A DNA stretch of 29,624 bases from CAZMCC01 sp964564695 (GTDB taxonomy: Bacteria > Planctomycetota > Phycisphaerae > Phycisphaerales > UBA1924), in the NCBI GenBank assembly GCA_964564695.1, contig CAZMCC010000045.1:1-29624 (forward strand), written 5' to 3'. Numbering within the stretch: position 1 is the first letter of the stretch; the number at the start of each line of letters is the position of its first letter. The notes under the pieces were generated by a model. It was not told the DNA's origin and ran no database searches. It was given only the letters and a program-made list of their open reading frames with translations. Position numbers and translations under genes: made by a program. Below are positions 24,330 to 29,624 of this stretch, one piece after another.

Positions 24330-25445
24330 GTGCGCGTCGCATTTGTCTTGGATGATCGCTTTCTCCGGCGTGAGCACGGCCTGATCGGCCGGCTCGAAGT
24401 CGGCTTGGCCGACGAGGGGGCCCGGGTCGTCCGCGTCGTGCCCACCGAAGTCGCCGGGCTGGTCCCGGCCGGGATCGCCGCCCGGGAGGTCGCGTTCGAG
24501 GCCGGGTCGATGGGGATGGGGACCGGGGCGGCCGCTCGACAGGCGGGGGAAGCCATCGCCGATGCGTGGGACGAGGGGGGCGTGGCGCCGGAACTGGATG
24601 TGGTGCACGCGTTCGGCGAGGACTCGTGGCGGGTGGCGGAGGAACTGGCCGAGCTGTGCGGGGCGGGGCTGGCGCTCGAGGCGTGGCGCCCGGGGTCGGT
24701 GGCGAAGGCGGTTGCGGTGGCGACTCGGCGGCCGCGGGGGATTGGACGGCGCGGTGGGTCGGTGGTCGTGACGCTGGCGGGGTCGGGCCTGTCGACGCTG
24801 GTGGAGCGGCAGACGGCCCGCGGCGGGGCGCCGCTGCGGGCCTATGTGACGGAATGGGGAGTGCACACGCCGCACGTGGTGCGGGGGCACATGACGCCGA
24901 GTGACTCGGTGAGCCTGGCGCTGGTGTACGACGATGACGATGCGGGGGCGAGCGAGGCGGTGCTGGGGGCGGTGGCGCAACTGGCGCGCCGGTTCCCGCG
25001 GCTGCTCGTGTTCGTGCCGGGGGAAGGGAACGCTGGGGGCGTGTGGAGCGCGGCACGGAAGCTGGGGATTCTCGATCGCGTGAGTTTGGTCGGGGCGGTC
25101 GAGGGGCATCGCGAGCCGCTCCTGCACGTGGATGTGCTGGCGATGGCCTCAGCGAGAGGGGAGCATCGGAGCCTGACCCTGGATGCCATGGCGAGCGGGG
25201 TGCTCGTGGTCTCGCGCGAGGATGCGGCGCTGGATTACCTGCTCGAGGGGCAGACGGCGAAGCTCGTGAAGCGGCACGACGCGGCGGCGTGGAGCGAGGC
25301 GCTGGGGTGGGCGCTGGATGATCCTGAGGCCGCGGCCAAGCTGTGCGAGAGTGCGCGGGCGTTCACGCGGGATACGCGGACGGCGGCGGCGCAGGTGAGC
25401 AGCGTGCTTCGGGTGTATCGGGGGATGAGCGGGGAAGTGGAGTAG
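24330..25445 (+). CDS. GT4-like glycosyltransferase
   Basis: This encodes 371 residues from GTG 24330. The N-terminus RVAFVLDDRFLRREHGLIGR, then VGLADEGARVVRVVP, is the first Rossmann domain of GT-B fold enzymes. VVHAFGEDSWRVAEELAELC and GGSVVVTLAGSGLSTLVERQ continue it. The second domain has LVFVPGEGNAGGVWSAARKL, RVSLVGAVEGHREPLLHVDV, SLTLDAMASGVLVVSREDAA and YLLEGQTAKLVKRHDAAAW, the order seen in GT4 enzymes, where the (E/L)xxAxGxxV segment contacts the nucleotide sugar. The usual EG(F/L)....EA motif is degenerate (GEHRSLTLDAMASG), so activity is not certain. The donor and acceptor are unknown. The zinc-ribbon membrane protein starts three bases after its stop. Confidence 0.75.
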   Translation: MRVAFVLDDRFLRREHGLIGRLEVGLADEGARVVRVVPTEVAGLVPAGIAAREVAFEAGSMGMGTGAAARQAGEAIADAWDEGGVAPELDVVHAFGEDSWRVAEELAELCGAGLALEAWRPGSVAKAVAVATRRPRGIGRRGGSVVVTLAGSGLSTLVERQTARGGAPLRAYVTEWGVHTPHVVRGHMTPSDSVSLALVYDDDDAGASEAVLGAVAQLARRFPRLLVFVPGEGNAGGVWSAARKLGILDRVSLVGAVEGHREPLLHVDVLAMASARGEHRSLTLDAMASGVLVVSREDAALDYLLEGQTAKLVKRHDAAAWSEALGWALDDPEAAAKLCESARAFTRDTRTAAAQVSSVLRVYRGMSGEVE

Positions 25446-25447
25446 GT

Positions 25448-25990
25448 GTGGGGTTGACGGTCGTTGATGCAAAGGGGCGACGGCGGCGGGTGTATTCGCC
25501 GCTGGCGGATGTGCTGTATCCGCCGTTCATCGCATCGATGGATGGGGTCACGCGACGGTCGATCCGGCTGGACGCGTTCAAGCTCGGGAACTACGGGGAT
25601 GTTGATGCTGCACGCCAGCGCAGGAGGGAACTCCTGGTGTTCGCCACGCAGGGCGTTCTGCTCGGCGGGGTGACGGGCTGGCTGTTCGGGCCGGTGTTCG
25701 GGGCGATCACGGCGCTCCTGGCCTCAGTGCCTGTGGTGATCTCGGCGGTTCGGCTGGGGTGCTCGTTCTATCCGGCGCAGGCGCTGCCGGTGGTCGCGGC
25801 GATGATCCGGCATCGGCGGTGCCCGGCGTGTGCGCATTCGCTGCTGGCGGGCGAGGACGGGTCGGGAACGCTGAGTTGCGGGGAGTGCGGGGCGGTGTGG
25901 AACGAGGATGTGAGTGAGTGGTTGCTGACGGGGGGTGGGGTGGAGCTGCACGGAGGGGGGAAGGGAGAGGAAGAGGATGAGGCGGGGTGA
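25448..25990 (+). CDS. membrane protein with C-terminal zinc ribbon
   Basis: This encodes 180 residues from GTG 25448, three bases behind the glycosyltransferase stop, so co-transcribed and probably coupled. Residues 1-55 are soluble (VYSPLADVLYPPFIASMDGV). Two hydrophobic segments follow at about 66-105 (LLVFATQGVLLGGVTGWLFG, then AITALLASVPVVISAVRLG). The C-terminal part carries CPAC and CGEC (residues about 126-150) in HRRCPACAHSLLAG and TLSCGECGAVWNED, a zinc ribbon like those on many planctomycete membrane proteins. Function unknown. The end is Gly/Glu-rich and probably disordered. Confidence 0.7.
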   Translation: MGLTVVDAKGRRRRVYSPLADVLYPPFIASMDGVTRRSIRLDAFKLGNYGDVDAARQRRRELLVFATQGVLLGGVTGWLFGPVFGAITALLASVPVVISAVRLGCSFYPAQALPVVAAMIRHRRCPACAHSLLAGEDGSGTLSCGECGAVWNEDVSEWLLTGGGVELHGGGKGEEEDEAG

Positions 25991-26010
25991 GCTTGCCGGG
26001 GTCACCCTGG

Positions 26011-26193
26011 CCGTGCCACCGAGTGCCGCGGCTTTGAGCGGCTCTCGGTGCTTCTTTGCGGGTGCCGTCGGTCCGCCTGACCGCTGGGCTCGCGTGACAG
26101 CGACGCTTTCGGCGCCCGGTTCGACTTCATCTATTCGCAAACGATGCCCAACGCACCGAGAGCCGCCCAGAGCGGCGGCACTCGGTGGCACGG
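26011..26193. repeat. REPIN-like element 2
   Basis: The 41-base left arm (26011-26051) begins CCGTGCCACCGAGTGCCGC and ends GCGGCTCTCGGTGC. The right arm (26153-26193) is its inverted copy with about four mismatches. Each arm also folds on itself (CACCGAG-GCCGC with GCGGC-CTCGGTG, one mismatch). About 101 bases of spacer lie between. The outer CCGTGCCA is identical to that of element 1. It fills the gap between two convergent genes and ends 15 bases before the trpD stop. Confidence 0.8.
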
Positions 26194-26208
26194 GCCGTTG
26201 AGAAAACG

Positions 26209-27252
26209 TCACTCGCTTGCGCTCGCGGCTCTTATCAAGGCGTCCAGCGTTTGGGCGGCTTTGCCGTTGGCGATCGCGGCCGTTGCCATACTCACGCCTT
26301 CGGTGATGTCCTTGGCGACACCCGCGACGAAGAGGGCGGCGGCGGCGTTCAGGGCCACGATGTCGGCGGCGGGGCCGGGCTTGTTGGCGAGAATCGCGCG
26401 GATGATGTCGGCGGACTCGGCGACGGAGGTCGTCGTGAACTGGGCCGGGTGCGCCGGGGGCAGCGTGTGGGAGATCGGGTAGGGGTGGACGTCGGTGTGC
26501 TCGACGAGCCAGGCGCGGTTGGGGGCGGTGGTGGTGAGCTCGTCGAAGCCGTCGTCGCTGGTAACCACCAACGCTCGCTTGGTGCCGACCTTCGCGAGGG
26601 TGTGAGCGATGATCTCGGCGTTGCGCCGGCTCCAGGTGCCCACAAGCTGTCTCGTGGCGCCGGCGGGGTTGCACATCGGACCGAGCAGGTTGAAGATCGT
26701 GGGGAAGCCCAGGCTCTTGCGCGGGGCCGCGGCGTGTTTCATCGCGGGGTGGTGGTTCACGGCGAAGCTGAAGCAGACGCCGGCGCGTTCGAGGCAGCGG
26801 GTCTGCTGCGCGGGCGTCGCGTCGACGTTGACGCCGAGCGCTGCGAGGACTTCGGCGGAACCGCGCCCGGTGCGCGAGCGGCCGCCGTGCTTGGCGACGA
26901 GGACGCGCCCGGGTGCGGCGGCGGCGGTGACGAGCGCGGCGGCGGTGGAGATGTTGAAGGTCTTGGGGGCGCCGCCGGTGCCGCAGGTGTCGAGCAGGAC
27001 GGGACCGCCTTGGGCTTCCGTGGGAATGGAGGACGGACGCGCGACGGGCACGGCGTGGGCTCGCATGGCGGCGACACCGGCGGCGAGTTCGTCGATCGTG
27101 GGGCCGCGGGAGGCGATGAGGGCGAGGGCGGCGCCGACCTGGATCTCGTTGACCTCGCCACAGAGGACGAGGTCGAAGAACTCGCGGGCCCGCGCTGGGG
27201 GGAGCGGGGCGAGGGTGAGGAGTTCGGCGAGGAGGGATTGGGTGGGGGTCAT
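26209..27252 (-). CDS. trpD: anthranilate phosphoribosyltransferase
   Basis: TrpD transfers phosphoribose from PRPP to anthranilate, the second step of tryptophan synthesis. The 347 residues show the family in order: the helical N-terminal domain (LCGEVNEIQVGAALALIASR), VLLDTCGTGGAPKTFNISTA (PRPP-binding glycine loop, with Ala where Asp is usual in GTGGD), VLVAKHGGRSRTGRGSAEVL (usual KHGNR), VNHHPAMKHAAAPRKSLGFP, TIFNLLGPMCNPA and SDDGFDELTTT, the DE being the magnesium site. ATG 27252 starts MTPTQSLLAELLTLAPL; an upstream in-frame extension is proline-rich and not typical. The GTGGA change deserves note but does not remove the loop. No other trp gene adjoins. Confidence 0.94.
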   Translation of the reverse strand: MTPTQSLLAELLTLAPLPPARAREFFDLVLCGEVNEIQVGAALALIASRGPTIDELAAGVAAMRAHAVPVARPSSIPTEAQGGPVLLDTCGTGGAPKTFNISTAAALVTAAAAPGRVLVAKHGGRSRTGRGSAEVLAALGVNVDATPAQQTRCLERAGVCFSFAVNHHPAMKHAAAPRKSLGFPTIFNLLGPMCNPAGATRQLVGTWSRRNAEIIAHTLAKVGTKRALVVTSDDGFDELTTTAPNRAWLVEHTDVHPYPISHTLPPAHPAQFTTTSVAESADIIRAILANKPGPAADIVALNAAAALFVAGVAKDITEGVSMATAAIANGKAAQTLDALIRAASASE

Positions 27253-27368
27253 GGGGAGGAATGAGGATGTGGAAAGCAAGGCAGTAGGAGGAAGACAGAA
27301 GACAAAGGCTGCAGAGGGAGGTAGAGGCGGGCGAGGCGCCCGCGGAGGGGACGGAGCCCTCACCCCTG

Positions 27369-27402
27369 CCCTCTCCCTTGGTCAAAGTACCAAGGGAGAG
27401 GG
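27369..27402. repeat. perfect 13-bp hairpin with CCCTCTCCCTTGG arms
   Basis: CCCTCTCCCTTGG (27369-27381) and CCAAGGGAGAGGG (27390-27402) pair completely around TCAAAGTA. It lies in the divergent region between trpD (-) and the large coiled-coil gene (+). The position upstream of both genes argues against a simple terminator. The arms resemble those of hairpins at 13408-13434 and 18999-19025, so it is probably a small dispersed repeat. Confidence 0.6.
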
Positions 27403-27475
27403 GGAGGTCATTGTAATTCTCGGCCGTGGGAGAGAACGGGATCAACCTTCGGGGGACCCGGTCGTAGAATTTGGC

Positions 27476-29624
27476 ATGGAGCGCACACGGCGGGTGGCGG
27501 CGGCGGCTCGGCGGCGGTTGATGGTTGTGCGTGGGGTTGCGCTTTCCGGGCCGCTCATGCTGGGTGGGGCGGTCGTGGGCGCGGGGGTGGCGACGGTGGC
27601 GCGGGGGCTGGGGTGGGAGTGGCCCTGGTGGGCGATTGTGAGCGCGGGGCCGGTGGCAGGTCTGCTGGCGGCGGCGGGGGTGGCGTGGGCACGGCGGCCG
27701 GGGTTGCTCAGTGCGGCGGCGAGTGTGGATGATGCGCTGCGGCTGCGCGATGGGCTGGGGAATGGGCTCGCGCTGTCAAGAGTCTCGCCGATCGATCCGT
27801 TTGCGGCGGCGGCGATTGAGGACGCCGAGCGAACGGCGGCGAAGGTGGATCCGCGCCGCGCGGGGGACGTGAAGTTCGGGTGGTCGTGGTGGGTGTGGCC
27901 GATCGCGAGCGGGGCGGCGGCGGCGGTGATGCTGCTGGCGCCGGCGGGGTTTCTGGGATCGAACGCCGGGGCGACGGCCGCGGCGGCGACGAAGGACGCG
28001 GAGGCGCGGCGGGCGCTCGCGGAGGACGTGAAGAAGACCGTCGAGACGCTGCGCGAGCGGGAGCGCGAGGAGACGTCGCGGCCCGATCCGGCGCTGGCGC
28101 GGCGACTGGATGATCTTGTCGAGCTGCAGAAAGAGCTTGAGCGGGCGGACGCGGGGACGCCCGCGAACCCGGACTCCCCCACTTCCACTCCGACCGAGGA
28201 AGCACGCGAGAAGGCCGCGGCGTCGATGCTCGATGCGGCGAAGCGCGTCGAGGAGCGGGCGGCGCAGGCGGAGCGCGAGGCGAAGGAACTGGAGCGGCGG
28301 CTGGGGGCGATGAAGGACTCGAAGGGGGCGAAGGGGACGCCCGCTGGTGGGGATGCGGGTGGCGAGCCGGGGGATGCGGGCGAGTCGGTGGAGTCGGCGC
28401 TGAACGAGGGGGATCTGCCGGCGGCGGCGCGGGCGGCACAGACGCTGTCAAAGGACGCGAAGCAGATGACGCCGTCGGAGCGTGCGAAGGCGGCGGAGTC
28501 GCTCGAGCGGATGGCGGAGCAGATGCGGGCGATCGAGGCGGCGCGGCGGTCGGACGAGCAGGACGCGGCCAAGGCGGCGGGATCAGGGGAGAAGAAGGGG
28601 ACCGATGGGGCGCGCAAGGAACAACGTGAGAGTTTGCGCGAGCGGATGGAGTCGATGGGGCTCACGCCCGAGCAGGCCGAGAAGGCGATGAACACGCCCA
28701 GCGCGGAGGAGGCGAGCAAGCGCCTGCGCGAGGCGGGTGCGTCGGAGGACGCGGCGTCGTCGATGGGGAAGCAGGCGGCGGAACTCGAGCAGCAGCGGCG
28801 TGCCGAGGAAGCGGCGAAGAAGGAGAGCGAGAATCTCGAGCGCGACCTCCGGCGTGCGGCGGAACAGCTGCGGAGCGAGCCGGGCGAAGAGAAGCCGAGC
28901 CAGGGCGAGAAGCAAGGTGAGGGACAGAAGCAAGGCGAAGGGCAGAAGCAGGGCGAAGGTCAGAAGCAGGGCGAGGGGCAAAAGCAGGGCGAAGGGCAGA
29001 AGCAGGGCGAAGGGCAGAAGCAGGGTGAAGGGCAGAAGCAGGGCGAAGGGCAGAAGCAAGGCGAAGGGGATAAACAGGGACAGCAGCCCGGAGCCGGCGA
29101 GAAGACCGGGGGGGACAAGGAAGGCGGCGCGGACGGGCCACTACCGAGTCCCGAGGATCTGCCGGCCGATGCGCTCAAGGCGCTCGAGGAGCGGCTCAAG
29201 AAGATGAGCGAAGGGCGCGGCGATGCGCAGCGCGATCAGGAGCGGGCGAAGGAACTCGCCGAGCGGGCCCGGAAGATGCTCGAGAGCGCGGATCCCAAGA
29301 CGGTCGAGAAGTGGGAACGGTGGGCGCGGGAAGCAATGAAGGACCAGCCCCCGCCCACGCCGCCGCCGCAACCCCCGCAGGGCGGCGCCGAGAAGCCGCA
29401 GGACTCGCAAGGCGGTCCGGGCGAGGACAAGAAGCCCGAGAGCGGCCCGAACGAGGACGGTTCCACTCCGCCACCCCTCCCGGCACCATCGAATGATCCA
29501 CGCGTAAAGCCGCCGCCGGGTGAAGGCGATAGTGGCGGCCCAGGCGGCGACCCCAAGGATCTCACGGAGCAGCGCGGCGAGGGCAAGGGCAATCCGGGCG
29601 AGCGCAGGAGTCTCCCCACCTCCC
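27476..29624 (+). CDS. coiled-coil membrane protein with hexapeptide repeats (3' end outside window)
   Basis: The frame is open from ATG 27476 to the window end (716 codons, no stop). The N-terminus ERTRRVAAAARRRLMVVRGV is basic, followed by two membrane spans at about 19-42 and 50-70. SVDDALRLRDGLGNGLALSR follows, typical of DUF4175-like planctomycete proteins, then another span near 140-160 (WWVWPIASGAAAAVMLLAPA). The rest is a long charged coiled coil (ARRALAEDVKKTVETLRERE, KRVEERAAQAEREAKELERR). Eight QGEGQK repeats lie at 28913-29056, followed by helices and a Pro/Gly-rich tail. Relatives often sit near MoxR/DUF58/VWA (Bat-like) operons; those genes would be beyond the window. Its role is probably structural or scaffolding at the envelope, an inference. 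Confidence 0.75.
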   Translation, partial: MERTRRVAAAARRRLMVVRGVALSGPLMLGGAVVGAGVATVARGLGWEWPWWAIVSAGPVAGLLAAAGVAWARRPGLLSAAASVDDALRLRDGLGNGLALSRVSPIDPFAAAAIEDAERTAAKVDPRRAGDVKFGWSWWVWPIASGAAAAVMLLAPAGFLGSNAGATAAAATKDAEARRALAEDVKKTVETLREREREETSRPDPALARRLDDLVELQKELERADAGTPANPDSPTSTPTEEAREKAAASMLDAAKRVEERAAQAEREAKELERRLGAMKDSKGAKGTPAGGDAGGEPGDAGESVESALNEGDLPAAARAAQTLSKDAKQMTPSERAKAAESLERMAEQMRAIEAARRSDEQDAAKAAGSGEKKGTDGARKEQRESLRERMESMGLTPEQAEKAMNTPSAEEASKRLREAGASEDAASSMGKQAAELEQQRRAEEAAKKESENLERDLRRAAEQLRSEPGEEKPSQGEKQGEGQKQGEGQKQGEGQKQGEGQKQGEGQKQGEGQKQGEGQKQGEGQKQGEGDKQGQQPGAGEKTGGDKEGGADGPLPSPEDLPADALKALEERLKKMSEGRGDAQRDQERAKELAERARKMLESADPKTVEKWERWAREAMKDQPPPTPPPQPPQGGAEKPQDSQGGPGEDKKPESGPNEDGSTPPPLPAPSNDPRVKPPPGEGDSGGPGGDPKDLTEQRGEGKGNPGERRSLPTS
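28913..29074 (+). repeat. 18-bp tandem repeat encoding QGEGQK
   Basis: Nine consecutive 18-base units (CARGGYGARGGDCARAAG and one variant ending GATAAA) encode QGEGQK eight times and QGEGDK once. Differences are mostly at third codon positions, so selection on the peptide is likely. A partial unit (QGEK) precedes it. Confidence 0.9.

Noticed and set aside
25724..28719. Minus-strand open frames of 573 and 425 codons
   Set aside because: Ser, Arg, Pro and Ala runs with no domain. They lie opposite, or in another frame of, the zinc-ribbon gene, trpD and the coiled-coil gene.
28913..29074. Regular 18-bp repeats as a possible CRISPR array
   Set aside because: Units are contiguous with no spacers and read in frame as QGEGQK.

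Overview
The window is a high-GC chromosomal segment, most likely from a planctomycete and probably class Phycisphaerae. This is inferred from gene style, not from a marker gene. Clues are secreted proteins ending in a VPAPS-hydrophobic-RRRR tail, membrane proteins with CxxC zinc-ribbon tails, an ECF sigma factor overlapping a VIT/VWA protein gene, many GTG starts, and dispersed palindromic repeats known from this group. It looks like draft or metagenome quality, because two otherwise good genes carry single frameshifts.

Region 1-5.8 kb: a secreted choice-of-anchor-like protein (-), a chimeric gene relic whose end is a beta-helix C-terminus, a small membrane protein, two tandem STAS/SpoIIAA-like proteins, a glycine-zipper miniprotein, a frameshifted amino-acid permease with a zinc-ribbon tail, a repeat followed by a doubtful ORF, trpF (-) and a small lipoprotein. 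Region 5.85-10.5 kb: an operon on the minus strand of an ECF sigma factor and a 1340-residue membrane-anchored VIT/VWA protein, with a 4-base overlap. Region 10.66-11.6 kb: tRNA-Val(CAC) followed by a truncated methyltransferase/Mrr-like tail and an orphan gene with a near-consensus promoter, which looks like an integration scar.

Region 11.67-18.97 kb: a secreted beta-helix protein, clpS, a zone of hairpins between convergent genes, a PNPOx-like flavoprotein, an FkbM methyltransferase, proC, a two-gene ABC exporter (ATPase then permease, overlapping ATGA) and a GAF protein. Region 19.05-22.4 kb: a two-gene operon on the minus strand encoding proteins of 506 and 549 residues that I cannot assign to any family; it has its own promoter and is the best candidate for an undescribed system. 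Region 22.5-29.6 kb: a sorting-signal relic, a REPIN-like palindrome, an OppD-type ATPase without partners, a GT4-like glycosyltransferase with a zinc-ribbon membrane protein behind it, a second REPIN-like element, trpD (-), and the first 716 codons of a coiled-coil membrane protein with QGEGQK repeats that runs off the window.

Stretches without genes: 1-124 shows nothing. 10524-10662 is the sigma-factor leader. 14024-14178 shows nothing clear. 14902-15067 is the divergent region between the FkbM gene and proC. 22320-22911 holds a promoter, a gene relic and a repeat. 24055-24329 is relatively AT-rich in the middle, with a short GGCCTGA inverted repeat behind the ATPase gene and no gene. Tryptophan genes trpF and trpD lie about 21 kb apart and are not in an operon.
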